Below are positions 53,027 through 62,002 of a stretch of 64,000 nt of DNA, in pieces. A model generated the notes under the pieces. That model worked only from the letters and a program-made list of their open reading frames with translations. It ran no database searches and was not told the DNA's origin. The first letter of the stretch is position 1; every line of letters begins with the position of its first letter. The stretch lies in contig NZ_JAAEDH010000020.1 of the NCBI RefSeq assembly GCF_018128965.1, positions 1 to 64,000 of the forward strand, written 5' to 3'. The stretch is from Plastoroseomonas arctica. Lineage in GTDB: Bacteria > Pseudomonadota > Alphaproteobacteria > Acetobacterales > Acetobacteraceae. The position numbers and the translations under genes are program-made.

Positions 53027-53584
53027 ATGGACCAAGTGACCCTGCAAGGCCCGCGCCTGATCCTCCGCCCCTGGCAGGCGGGAGACACCGAGCCGCTATA
53101 CATCCTCAACGGCGACGCTGACGCGATGCGGCATTTTCCCTTCGTGCCGACCCGGTCCGAAAGCGACGCCTGGGCCGCGCGGCTGCAGGCCCATATCGCC
53201 ACCCATGGCTGGGGGTTCTGGGTCGCCGCGCACCGCGCGACCGGCGATTTCCTCGGCGTGGTCGGGCTGATGCATGTCGCCTGGGAGGCGCGCTTCACCC
53301 CTGCGGTCGAGATCGGCTGGCGCATCACGCCGGCGCAGCAGCGCCACGGCTATGCCGAGGAAGCCGCGCGCCTCGCGCTCGGCTTCGCCTTCGACACGCT
53401 GCGGCTGCCCGAGATCGTGGCCTTCACCATCCCCGCCAACGAGCCCTCCTGGCGGCTCATGGAAAAGCTCGGCATGCGCGCGGATGGGCGTTTCGAGCAT
53501 CCGCGTGTCGCCGAGGGACATCCTAAGCGCGAACATCTGCTCTATCGCAGCGCCATCATGCCAGGCGCAGCCGCCCCGCGCTGA
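53027..53584 (+). CDS. GNAT-family acetyltransferase, RimJ/RimL-like
   Basis: A 185-residue protein of the acetyltransf_3 group: L-Q-G-P-R-L-I-L-R-P-W at the start, the E-I-G-W-R-I-T-P-x-x-Q-R-H-G-Y-A-x-E-A core with acetyl-CoA loop, and the N-E-P-S-W-R-L-M-E-K-L-G-M end. Members acetylate ribosomal protein N-termini or small amines. Its 3' end overlaps the convergent DUF1796-like gene by 29 bases. Confidence 0.9.
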   Translation: MDQVTLQGPRLILRPWQAGDTEPLYILNGDADAMRHFPFVPTRSESDAWAARLQAHIATHGWGFWVAAHRATGDFLGVVGLMHVAWEARFTPAVEIGWRITPAQQRHGYAEEAARLALGFAFDTLRLPEIVAFTIPANEPSWRLMEKLGMRADGRFEHPRVAEGHPKREHLLYRSAIMPGAAAPR

Positions 53585-54221
53585 GCCCCGCCTGCGCGGC
53601 CTCGGTGAGGATGCGCCGCCATTTTGGCGCGGTATCCTCCCAGCTGCCGCGACCGGCGATGTCCAGGCGCCGGCGCGTGATCCGTTCCGCTTCGTTTGCG
53701 GCGGCATTGGGTAGCGGATCGACCACGAGCAACCGCGCCTGCGTGCCGGGAAGGTAGGCGTCGAGCGCTGCGAGGAGCGCCGCATCGTCCGCCGCGGGCT
53801 GGCCCTTCTGCACGAACAACACGGGTGCGCCGGCCGCGCTGAGCGCAAACAACCGCGCCGCGAGTGCCGTGTATTTCTCCGCAACTCGCGGCGCGTGCGG
53901 CCGGAACTCGGGCGTGTCCGGGAAATCATGGTGGAACTGCGTCCCGGTCGCCGAATCGATCACGATGTGCCGGTCACGTCCGAGATTGGCGTCGTGCACC
54001 GCGCTGGCTTCGAGCGCCGCACCGTTCACCATTGCCGCGCAAGCATTGCGCAGATGCGCAATCACGGCCGTGGGCGGCACCACCAGCCAGTCGAACGGAT
54101 AGGCCTGCGGCTGATCGAAGATGTGGCGGATCGCCCAAGCCACCTCGCAATCGCCGCCGAGGCTGATCACGTGGGTGAAGGCCGGCGGCTCGGTCCTGGG
54201 GTTGGCGAACGTGTCCTGCAT
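53556..54221 (-). CDS. DUF1796-like putative cysteine peptidase
   Basis: A 221-residue protein. The N-terminal half shows V-I-S-L-G-G-D-C-E-V-A-W-A-I-R and Y-P-F-D-W-L-V-V, the pattern of DUF1796 (papain-like peptidase fold) with a candidate catalytic cysteine (Cys25) and a later H-H-D-F-P histidine pair. Family function is unproven. It overlaps the 3' end of the GNAT gene. Next gene on the same strand (54269) ends 48 bases upstream of its ATG. Confidence 0.75.
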   Translation of the reverse strand: MQDTFANPRTEPPAFTHVISLGGDCEVAWAIRHIFDQPQAYPFDWLVVPPTAVIAHLRNACAAMVNGAALEASAVHDANLGRDRHIVIDSATGTQFHHDFPDTPEFRPHAPRVAEKYTALAARLFALSAAGAPVLFVQKGQPAADDAALLAALDAYLPGTQARLLVVDPLPNAAANEAERITRRRLDIAGRGSWEDTAPKWRRILTEAAQAGLSAGRLRLA

Positions 54222-54268
54222 GCCGGCGCTGGTAACGCGATCGGCGCGGCGGCGGCAAGCCGCTGCCT

Positions 54269-55474
54269 TCAATCGAAGGGGCTGGCGCCTAGCGCCGCCA
54301 GCGCGACCCAGGCCGTCGCGCCCAGATGGGCGCGGTCGGGATAGGTGAAATCCGCCACACCCGGCGTGATCCCGGTCTCCAGCCCCGTCGTCAGCGCCGG
54401 CACGCTCGCTGCCCGCACCCAGCCCGCGCCGGTCATGTGCCGCGCGATGGTGGCGGCGTATCCGCGCGCCTCCGCCTCGCGCCCCAGCCGGCGCAGCAGC
54501 AGCGCGGCCTGCGCGGTCCCCTCCAGCCAGGCGCCGTCGCGGTCCTGGTCGAAATCGAGCCCGCCCGCCGCGCCGTGCCGCGCCAGCACCCAGTCGAGCG
54601 CCGGCGCGAAGCGCGCCTCGCGCGGCCAGGCGAGCAGCGGGAACAGGTTGGCGTCGAGCGCGGAATGCCCGTTCCGCGCGCCGCTCGGCGTGAGGCCCGC
54701 GACGAAGCGCGCTTCGGCCGGCTCCCACATGGCGCGCACGAAATCGGCGGCATGCGCGGCCGCCGCCTGCCGGCCGACGCGCGCAAAGGCGATGGCGAGG
54801 TCGATATTCTGCTCCGTCGAGCGCCAGCGCAGCGCGGCGGGGCTGGGCTCATGGCCGATGACGCCGCCGGCGAAGCCGCCATCCGCAACGCGGAAGCCCG
54901 CACACCAGTCGGCTGCGGCGCGCGCTGCCTCGAGAAAGGGCGCCTCGGCCATCGCGGTCCAGAGCAGCATGGCGAAGGCCACCGGGCCCACCGCGCTGCC
55001 GACCTGATAGGCATCCTCGCGCCAGGCGCCGTCCCACCAGCCGGGTGGGCGGGCGCTTGCCGGCGCATCGGCGAATTGCCGGCCCGCCGCATAGGCGTTG
55101 CGCAGCCTTCCGTCGCGATAGGAGCGGTCCTGGGTCTGCGCGAGGCGCAGGCCCTCCGCGAGGCACCAGGCGCCGTCGCGATCCCCCGCTGCGAGCAGCG
55201 CAAAGCCCGCCAGCGCATTGTCGTAGGTGAAGGCGGCCTCGGCCTGCACCCGGTCGAAATCGCCCCCGCGCCCGATCTCCCAGCTGCGCAGCAGGCCCGG
55301 GCCGCCGAGTGCGGCTACTCCGGCGCGGATCGGTGCGAGGGCGCGCAGCGCGAGCGGCGTCCAGGGCTCGCCCGCCGCGATCAGCGCCGGGGCGGCCAGC
55401 AACACGCCACGCCTTGCGATGCACAATTCCAACGCACGCCCCCACGCATCGCTTGTGACGCCACGCTGTAACAT
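54269..55474 (-). CDS. Hypothetical (alpha/alpha)6-barrel-like protein
   Basis: A 401-residue protein, mostly helical, with repeated helix pairs such as A-E-A-A-F-T-Y-D-N-A-L-A-G-F-A-L-L, and W-R-E-D-A-Y-Q-V-G-S-A-V-G-P-V-A-F-A. The acidic/aromatic spacing (W-W-D-G-A-W, L-D-A-N-L-F-P-L-L, W-L-E-G-T-A-Q-A-A-L-L) is like six-hairpin glycosidases. Near residue 20 there is an R-R-G-V-L-L-A-A-P hydrophobic stretch that could be a twin-arginine signal from a later start. It is divergent from the DUF3047 gene by 12 bases. Confidence 0.65.
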   Translation of the reverse strand: MLQRGVTSDAWGRALELCIARRGVLLAAPALIAAGEPWTPLALRALAPIRAGVAALGGPGLLRSWEIGRGGDFDRVQAEAAFTYDNALAGFALLAAGDRDGAWCLAEGLRLAQTQDRSYRDGRLRNAYAAGRQFADAPASARPPGWWDGAWREDAYQVGSAVGPVAFAMLLWTAMAEAPFLEAARAAADWCAGFRVADGGFAGGVIGHEPSPAALRWRSTEQNIDLAIAFARVGRQAAAAHAADFVRAMWEPAEARFVAGLTPSGARNGHSALDANLFPLLAWPREARFAPALDWVLARHGAAGGLDFDQDRDGAWLEGTAQAALLLRRLGREAEARGYAATIARHMTGAGWVRAASVPALTTGLETGITPGVADFTYPDRAHLGATAWVALAALGASPFD

Positions 55475-55486
55475 GGATAAAACGGG

Positions 55487-56173
55487 ATGCGCGCCTATGC
55501 CGTCTCCGCCGTGCTGCTCTGCTCGCCGCTCATCGGCGGGTCTGCGGCGCGCCAGGACGCGGCGCCGGACCTCGCCGCGGCGGGCTGGCGCGCCGGCACC
55601 TGGTCGGGCGTGGCGCCGGCGCAGTTCAATGCTTTGCCCAATGAAGGCGTCCGCGTGCGCGGCCAGGGGCAGGGCAGTTTCGTCTGGCGGCCGCAGCGCG
55701 GCGCGCCGCAATGCCTGTTCTGGCGCTGGCGCGTCGATGCCGGTCCGCCGCCAACGCGGCTCGATCGCCAGGGCGGCGATGATCGCGCGCTCACTCTTTC
55801 GGTCGGTTTCAGCGGCTGGCCCAAGGATGCCGGCTTCTGGACGCGCACGCAGTTCCAGGTTGCCCAGGCCGCCGCCGGCGAGCACCCGCTGCCGCGCAGC
55901 GTGCTGATCTACGCCTGGGGCGGCACCGGCGCCGAGCCCAACCCGTTCCCGAGCCCCTACCTCCACGGCCTCGGCCAGGTTCGCATCCTGCAGCCGGCAA
56001 GCGCGCAGCGCGGCGCCTGGGTGGAGCAGCGCGTCGACCTCGCCGCGGACTGGCGCGCGAGTTTCGGTGCCGACCCGCCGCCGATGCAGGAGCTCGCGAT
56101 CGGCTCGGATGGCGACGACACGCGCAGCGCGGTGGATGCAGCGGTGGAGCGGATCCGCTTCGGGCCCTGCTGA
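55487..56173 (+). CDS. DUF3047-like secreted protein
   Basis: A 228-residue protein with a short signal peptide (about 1-20). The W-R-W-R-V-D-A-G-P-P-P-T core, G-G-D-D-R-A-L-T-L-S-V-G-F and the A-I-G-S-D-G-D-D-T-R-S-A-V-D-A end match DUF3047, an envelope family of unknown function. Starts of this gene and its divergent neighbour are only 12 bases apart, so their promoters must overlap the partner's coding region. Confidence 0.75.
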   Translation: MRAYAVSAVLLCSPLIGGSAARQDAAPDLAAAGWRAGTWSGVAPAQFNALPNEGVRVRGQGQGSFVWRPQRGAPQCLFWRWRVDAGPPPTRLDRQGGDDRALTLSVGFSGWPKDAGFWTRTQFQVAQAAAGEHPLPRSVLIYAWGGTGAEPNPFPSPYLHGLGQVRILQPASAQRGAWVEQRVDLAADWRASFGADPPPMQELAIGSDGDDTRSAVDAAVERIRFGPC

Positions 56174-56255
56174 GTTTCGTGCCCTGAATCGGCGGGCGCC
56201 GCCTCCGGCGGCTTGCTGCGCCGGACTTTCCCGGCGCGGCGGACCGGAGACCTTT

Positions 56256-57935
56256 CTAGCGCGGCAGCCCTTGCACCGGCCGGCCCTGCGGCGCGCTCAC
56301 GGCATGGCCGAAACGGATGCGCCGCTCCTCGTTCGGCCGCGCCGTCCAGGTCCAGGCGACCACACCCGGCCGGTCCTCCACGTCGCGCGCCGTGGGCGCC
56401 GGCTCGGCGATCATCTCGACAGTCAGCTCGGCGTCGCCCGAGACCGGCACGCGGTCGAGCACGGTGATCTCGATCGGGCGCGCATGGGCGCTTCTCACCG
56501 TGGTCAGCGCGGTGCGCGTCATCACCGTGCGCCGCCCCGACATCACCCAGCCGCCCCTCGCATTGGCCTGCAGCTGGGGCAGGTGGCTGACCACCACCCG
56601 GTCATCGGCGCCGAAGCCCAGCGGCAGCGGCTGCTCGGCGGCGATCAGCGGGATGGTCGTTCGGCCCACGAACACGCCGTCGAGGTAGAGCGCCACATTG
56701 CCCGGCAGCAGCGGCGCCGGCCCGGCATGGGTGAAGCGCGCCTGCAGGTAGGCGCGCGGATCGACGGCGGGCACCACGCGCGCGGAGAGCGTCGCGTCGC
56801 GCACCGCCTCGCCGATGCGCACGCGGCGCTCGCTGCCATCGCCGGCGATGAAGGATTCGCCGGTGATCGCGTATTCGACGGAAAGCCCCTGGACCACGAC
56901 CTCCGAGGTCGCGACGGCCGCGTCCTGGCGGCGCGGCGCCTCCGCCTCATCGGCGAGGCTGTCGATGCCGCGGCCTCTGACCGAGCCGCCCAGCACCGGT
57001 GCGGCGGCGCTCGCCGGGGGCTGCATCGGCATGGGCGGCGGCGCGAAGGCGATGCGCCAGGGCTCCAGCGCCGGCGGCTGCGTGCGCCCCGACGGCCGCG
57101 TGGTGGACAGCACCAGCGCCACGCCGCGCCAATCCTCCCCGGTGGTCTGGCGCAGGATCGCCTCCTGCCGCAGCGTCACCTTGCCCTCGCGCGTGTCGAG
57201 CCGCGCCTCGTAGACCGGGCGCCAGGTGACGCCGGGGATCTGGTAGGTGACGTCGAGTTCCAGGCGCGTCGCCTGCGCCGCCTGCACGGCGACCACGACC
57301 TCGAGCGCCGGGCGCCCGGGCCGGCCGAGCGGGGCGGCCTCCTCGGTGAGCTTCTGCAACTGCTCGCTCATGCCGCGCCGCGATGCCTGGGCAACGCGGA
57401 TCGCCTCGCCGGCCTCGGCGGTCGCGTTGCGTACGGCAAGCATGGCCTCGCGCCAGGCACCGGGTTCGTCGGCGAGGCCGCGTGCCGTCCCGGCCGGGCG
57501 CTGCCCCACGCCGGCGACCAGGCGCTCGCTCATCTGGGCCTGCGCGGTCCAGGCGCGGATCTCGACATCGAGCGCCTCGATTCGCGTGGCGATGTCGCGC
57601 CGCTCGCGCTCGATCTCGGCGAGGCGCGGACTGCTCGAGACCGCGCCGACCGGCGCCTCGCGCAGATCCACCGCGCCGATGGTGACCGCGCCGAGCGCCC
57701 GGCCGCGCGCGGTGACGCTCTCGCGCAGGATCGTGGTGGGCAGGCCGGACAGCACGAGCAGGCTCTCGCCCGCCGGCAGCGCCACCTCGGCCGTGCGGGT
57801 GATCGTCGCCTGGTCGGGATAGGCAACGACGCGCGAGACCTGGGCGGCGACGGCGATGCGCGCGCCCTCCTGGCCCTGCGCCAGGACCGGCAGCGCCAGC
57901 AGCGCCGCGACCAGCATCGTGCCGAACCGGATCAT
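56256..57935 (-). CDS. Mucoidy-inhibitor MuiA-like (DUF4139/DUF4140) protein
   Basis: A 559-residue exported protein. After a signal peptide (A-A-L-L-A-L-P-V-L-A-Q-G), the DUF4140 part has V-V-A-Y-P-D-Q-A-T-I-T-R and S-G-L-P-T-T-I, then a coiled coil (about 90-210), and the DUF4139 part with Y-Q-I-P-G-V-T-W-R-P-V-Y-E-A-R-L-D. C-terminal beta domain ends in a W-T-W-x-A-R-P-N-E-E segment. Family function is unknown despite the name. The ATG at 57935 gives the signal peptide. Confidence 0.88.
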   Translation of the reverse strand: MIRFGTMLVAALLALPVLAQGQEGARIAVAAQVSRVVAYPDQATITRTAEVALPAGESLLVLSGLPTTILRESVTARGRALGAVTIGAVDLREAPVGAVSSSPRLAEIERERRDIATRIEALDVEIRAWTAQAQMSERLVAGVGQRPAGTARGLADEPGAWREAMLAVRNATAEAGEAIRVAQASRRGMSEQLQKLTEEAAPLGRPGRPALEVVVAVQAAQATRLELDVTYQIPGVTWRPVYEARLDTREGKVTLRQEAILRQTTGEDWRGVALVLSTTRPSGRTQPPALEPWRIAFAPPPMPMQPPASAAAPVLGGSVRGRGIDSLADEAEAPRRQDAAVATSEVVVQGLSVEYAITGESFIAGDGSERRVRIGEAVRDATLSARVVPAVDPRAYLQARFTHAGPAPLLPGNVALYLDGVFVGRTTIPLIAAEQPLPLGFGADDRVVVSHLPQLQANARGGWVMSGRRTVMTRTALTTVRSAHARPIEITVLDRVPVSGDAELTVEMIAEPAPTARDVEDRPGVVAWTWTARPNEERRIRFGHAVSAPQGRPVQGLPR

Positions 57936-58084
57936 CACCCAACCCCCCTTGTTGCCGCCCGATATAGAGGCCCGATGCGCAAGGCTGCGCCAGCCACCAT
58001 TGTCCCCTATACGATCCGGCCTACCCTTTGCTTGTCTGCCGCACCAACCTGCCACACCAACCCGCGCGAGAAAGCTGCATCGCC

Positions 58085-58594
58085 ATGACCGTTTCCCGTC
58101 AGGAATTCCGCGACGCCATGGCCCGGCTCGGCTCGGCGGTGAATGTCGTCACCACCGCCGGCGCCGAAGGCGAAGCCGCCTTCACCGCATCCGCGGTCTG
58201 CTCGGTGACCGACGACCCGCCGACGCTTCTGGTCTGCCTCCGGCGCGGCAGCTCGGTCTGGCCCATCGTCACCGGCAACGGCGTGCTTTGCCTCAACGTG
58301 TTGGCCCATCCCCAGCAGGCGGTGGCGGAGCTGTTCGCCAGCTCCTCGGGCCCGGCGATGCATGAACGCTTCGCGCATCACCCCTGGTCGCGCCTCGTGA
58401 CCGGCGCACCGGTGCTCGACGGCGCGATCGTCTCGTTCGACTGCCGCATCGCCGACGTGTTCGAGAAGGGCACCCACAGCGTGCTGTTCGGCGAGGTCCA
58501 GGCGATCCGCCAGGGCAATCCCGACGATGCCGCGTTGCTGTATTTCGGGCGTGGGTATCACGCTCTGGCGAGCAATGTTTCCATCAAGCAATAA
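58085..58594 (+). CDS. Flavin reductase (HpaC/NADH:FMN oxidoreductase type)
   Basis: A 169-residue flavin reductase-like protein. It shows M-A-R-L-G-S-A-V-N-V-V-T-T, A-F-T-A-S-A-V-C-S-V-T-D-D-P-P-T-L-L-V-C, and L-C-L-N-V-L-A, all typical of the family. It reduces FMN or FAD with NAD(P)H for a two-component monooxygenase, but no such oxygenase is adjacent. Confidence 0.92.
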   Translation: MTVSRQEFRDAMARLGSAVNVVTTAGAEGEAAFTASAVCSVTDDPPTLLVCLRRGSSVWPIVTGNGVLCLNVLAHPQQAVAELFASSSGPAMHERFAHHPWSRLVTGAPVLDGAIVSFDCRIADVFEKGTHSVLFGEVQAIRQGNPDDAALLYFGRGYHALASNVSIKQ

Positions 58595-58681
58595 GGTGCA
58601 GCGCAGCAATGCGCATGCGGCAAACCTCCGCTTAACCTGATTGCGCTTCAATGGTGGCGAATCACATGAGGTGAGCCACTG

Positions 58682-58855
58682 ATGACTGAATTGACCGTGA
58701 CGCTGTCGACCGAAGCCGCCGAGGCCATCGCGCGCCGTGCCGAGGCGCTTGGTTGCTCTGCCGATGCCTGGCTCGCCGCCATGGTCGAGGATATCGCCGC
58801 CGACCTGCCGGAGAGCGTCGAGGATGACGGGCCGGACGGCTTCATCTGCCGCTGA
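58682..58855 (+). CDS. Small RHH-like antitoxin-type protein
   Basis: A 57-residue acidic protein. M-T-E-L-T-V-T-L-S-T-E-A-A-E-A-I-A-R-R-A could be a ribbon strand followed by helix, and the C-terminus is strongly acidic (E-D-D-G-P-D-G-F), as in many ribbon-helix-helix antitoxins. A good AGGTGAG site precedes the ATG. No toxin gene of normal form follows, so it is an orphan or a different small regulator. Confidence 0.5.
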   Translation: MTELTVTLSTEAAEAIARRAEALGCSADAWLAAMVEDIAADLPESVEDDGPDGFICR

Positions 58856-59174
58856 GAAGTTTTGTTTAGCTACAAGTAAATAACGAATTCCGTTTAACGG
58901 GAGTCGCTTTACCATGAATTGGTCTCGATTATTTCCTGGTGGAGGGGTGAAGCGCCATAACTTGAATTGTCATTTCCGCTGCGTGAACATTGGTATGCTG
59001 CGAAGGAGCTACTCAATGAAGGATTATTTTCGAGCGCGAGGCGAAATATTTATTGACAGTTATCGCGGTATCCTACAGAACAGTGAGGAACAGGAACACG
59101 GTTGGCTTTAGTTTCGACCCAGAGTTAGATCTTACATGTAGCGACCGGGCGTTTTGGGCAATGGAATACGCCGC
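58856..59174 (+). other. AT-rich stretch with short competing reading frames
   Basis: This 319-bp stretch is markedly poorer in G+C than anything around it. It holds two overlapping short frames. One starts at an ATG at 59016 behind a good GAAGGAG site (31 residues to 59111; an ATG at 58914 would make it 65). The other, one frame over, runs open from about 59022 to a TGA at 59176-59178 and reads G-F-S-F-D-P-E-L-D-L-T-C. It ends in an ATGA overlap with the next gene. This looks like a frameshifted small gene. Confidence 0.45.
59053..59079 (+). promoter_or_regulatory. Candidate promoter for the discoidin/glycosyltransferase gene
   Basis: A perfect TTGACA (59053-59058) is followed after 15 bases by TACAGA (59074-59079). 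The spacing is slightly short for a housekeeping promoter, but the -35 box is exact, which is rare in this GC-rich sequence. It would start an mRNA with a leader of about 90 bases before the ATG at 59175. Confidence 0.4.
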
Positions 59175-60482
59175 ATGACCGAGGAGTGCCTTAATCTTGG
59201 CGCCGGCAAGACCATCCGGCTGAGCAGCTACTGGCGTGGGAGGGAGCCCGCTGCAGAAAACGTGCTGACCGGTAGGCCTACGGGACGATTCTCTTTCCAC
59301 ACCACTATAGAGACGGACCCTTGGATTTTGGTCGATCTCCACCGTGCGGTCCCGGTTGCCCGCATCATGCTGTGGAACCGTGAAGACGCCGGGCTGGATG
59401 GATTGCTACGCGCCGTGCCGCTGCGTATCGAAGCAGCCGCGGAACATGAGGCTTGGTGCACGCTCGCCACCATCGGCATCGCCTTCGGAGGTGCGCTGTC
59501 GAACACGCCCTTCGACTTTCGCTTGCCGCATCCGATCCTTGCCCGCTTTATCCGCCTCACGGCGCTGGGTATTGGCGCCCTTCACTTGGACAAGGTTTTC
59601 ATCTTTTCCCCCGACCTCACACCTGGCACCTCTCCGCGCTATGGCAGGCTTACCAACCTGCGCTTTCTCGACGGATGGCCTACGGCCGATATCGCGGTTC
59701 GTTGGAACCAAGGCTTCTTTTCCAACTGCTCCGTCGCACTCCAGATGGCGATGAGCGCGGCGGCACGCGGCTTCACCATTTCCGAGATTGATTTTTCAGC
59801 TTCCATGTGGGGTTTTCGTGAAAAATCTAATGGCCAACCGCACCTCTTCGTGGCCGACACCGCCATTTCCTTGCCAGTGCCCGCGACCGGCCAGCGATTA
59901 TTCAACGCTTGGGATGTTCATAATCACTATCGAGACTTTCGCTTCGATACACTAACACCCTTCATCCACCGCCTTTTTCGTCCGCATCCTGAAGTTGCGG
60001 AGATTGAACAATCCCTTGTTGCCCACTACGCCGTCGATCAGTCGAATACCATCGTCATCCTGTACCGCGGCACCGACAAGAGGACGGAAATCTCGCCAAC
60101 CGACATCGCCGAATACCTCGCCTTGGCAGACCGTCTGCTCGCCACACGCCCCGGCCACCGTGTCTGCATTCAGACCGACCAAAAGCAGATCCAGGACCAA
60201 GTGAAGGCGCATTTCGGCGAGCGCTGCTTCGCCTTCGATTCCCTGCCGGTCACTGAAGGCAGTGTTGTGATCCATCGCACAGATGTCTCACGCCACGGCC
60301 TGGACCGCACTACCTTCGGCCAGACCCTGCTCGCCGCCATCCACCTGCTGGCCGCGGCGGACATCGTGATCACCCATACCGGCAATGTGGGTGCATGGAT
60401 CAGCCTCTATCGCGGCCATGCCCGCAACCTCTTCCAGTTCGACAGCAAGCAGGCTCTGATTGCCCCCTACAACACCTCCTGA
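59175..60482 (+). CDS. Discoidin (F5/8 type C)-like domain plus fucosyltransferase-like glycosyltransferase
   Basis: A 435-residue protein. Residues about 15-140 resemble a discoidin/galactose-binding beta-sandwich: W-I-L-V-D-L-H-R-A-V-P-V-A-R-I-M-L-W-N-R and F-I-R-L-T-A-L-G. The C-terminal half has I-V-I-L-Y-R-G-T-D-K-R-T-E and ends V-I-T-H-T-G-N-V-G-A-W-I-S-L-Y-R-G, the kind of nucleotide-sugar site seen in NodZ/alpha-1,6-fucosyltransferase-like enzymes. So it may glycosylate a surface structure. Codon use is less GC-rich than its neighbours and the AT-rich flank suggests transfer. The ATG at 59175 is chosen over a TTG at 59154. Confidence 0.65.
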   Translation: MTEECLNLGAGKTIRLSSYWRGREPAAENVLTGRPTGRFSFHTTIETDPWILVDLHRAVPVARIMLWNREDAGLDGLLRAVPLRIEAAAEHEAWCTLATIGIAFGGALSNTPFDFRLPHPILARFIRLTALGIGALHLDKVFIFSPDLTPGTSPRYGRLTNLRFLDGWPTADIAVRWNQGFFSNCSVALQMAMSAAARGFTISEIDFSASMWGFREKSNGQPHLFVADTAISLPVPATGQRLFNAWDVHNHYRDFRFDTLTPFIHRLFRPHPEVAEIEQSLVAHYAVDQSNTIVILYRGTDKRTEISPTDIAEYLALADRLLATRPGHRVCIQTDQKQIQDQVKAHFGERCFAFDSLPVTEGSVVIHRTDVSRHGLDRTTFGQTLLAAIHLLAAADIVITHTGNVGAWISLYRGHARNLFQFDSKQALIAPYNTS

Positions 60483-60489
60483 AACGCAG

Positions 60490-60519
60490 AAGGCCCCGGC
60501 GGTTGCCCGCCGGGGCCTT
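60490..60519. terminator. Strong GC hairpin terminator serving both strands
   Basis: GGCCCCGGCGG and CCGCCGGGGCC pair perfectly (11 bp) around TTGC, with AA before and TT after. On the plus strand it ends the glycosyltransferase gene. On the minus strand it is followed by TTCTGCGTTT and forms the terminator hairpin of the leader element at 60571-60645. T-runs are short on both sides. Confidence 0.75.
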
Positions 60520-60529
60520 CACATCGCGT

Positions 60530-60565
60530 GGCAGGTGGCCTGCCCACGACTACCCAGGTGACCCG
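60530..60565 (-). promoter_or_regulatory. Leader region: SD-sequestering segment and middle hairpin
   Basis: On the minus strand, CGGGTCACCT (60556-60565), 5 bases after the leader-peptide stop, can pair with AGGTGATCCG of the ribosome site (60631-60640): 10 base pairs with a single U-G. Next comes a 6-bp hairpin GGCAGG-TGG-CCTGCC in plus-strand wording (60531-60545), then the terminator. These mutually placed elements look like a translation-responsive switch. Confidence 0.5.
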
Positions 60566-60570
60566 TGCGA

Positions 60571-60630
60571 CTAGACCCGCACGATGATCCGGGCCGTGGC
60601 CAGAGCACGCCCATGATTGCGATGAGACAC
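60571..60630 (-). CDS. Leader peptide, 19 residues, attenuator type
   Basis: The frame GTG ... TAG encodes M-S-H-R-N-H-G-R-A-L-A-T-A-R-I-I-V-R-V. The ribosome site directly upstream, AAAGGAGGTGATCCG (60631-60645), is complementary to about the last 13 bases of 16S rRNA, far more than in ordinary genes. Two Ile and two Val codons stand at the end, just before the stop, as in leaders of branched-chain amino acid operons. No structural gene follows on this strand. Confidence 0.6.
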   Translation of the reverse strand: MSHRNHGRALATARIIVRV

Positions 60631-60645
60631 CGGATCACCTCCTTT
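60631..60645 (-). promoter_or_regulatory. Extended Shine-Dalgarno sequence of the leader peptide
   Basis: AAAGGAGGTGATCCG on the minus strand, 7 bases from GGAGG to the GTG. It covers essentially the whole anti-Shine-Dalgarno tail of 16S rRNA (GGATCACCTCCTTT), so the leader should be translated very strongly unless the site is sequestered by 60556-60565. Confidence 0.75.
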
Positions 60646-60660
60646 CGGTTGTTGACGCAC

Positions 60661-60698
60661 CGAGCCTGCACGGCGCGCTCGGCGCCGCGCAAGCAAAT
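60661..60698 (-). terminator. Possible hairpin terminator after the livK-type gene
   Basis: GCGCGGCG and CGCCGTGC pair on the minus strand (8 bp with one G-U) about 15 bases after the stop codon of the substrate-binding-protein gene. No T-run follows, so it may only stabilise the mRNA end. Confidence 0.35.
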
Positions 60699-60707
60699 AA
60701 ACCGAGA

Positions 60708-61829
<1,122 letters not shown>

Positions 61830-62002
61830 CGCTCATTCCTCTCGCCTCGCCCGCATTGTGCGGCGCGTCGGCGCGAAGCCTAACCGCGCAACCGGCGCTG
61901 TTCCAGCGCTTCCAAGCGCATGGCTGGCCGAGTGCGCAAGTATCTGTTACTTTCCCGGAAGGTCGAGTTTTGCAACATAGCCTTCACTCTCGGGGCCTCA
62001 AA
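61830..62002. promoter_or_regulatory. Divergent promoter region, binding protein / lipoprotein
   Basis: This 173-bp gap separates two divergent genes and must hold both promoters. From about 61935 to 61985 it is more AT-rich than elsewhere (TATCTGTTACTTTCC and TTTTGCAACATAG). I see no clear -35/-10 pair or operator. Confidence 0.35.

Noticed and set aside
54269-55966. A longer start giving 565 residues for the minus-strand gene
   Set aside because: The extra 164 residues are antisense to the DUF3047 gene and lack protein character; the ATG at 55474 is preferred.
60631-60645. The plus-strand string CGGATCACCTCCTTT as a 16S rRNA 3' end fragment
   Set aside because: No other 16S sequence is next to it. 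On the minus strand the same bases form a ribosome site correctly placed before a short frame.
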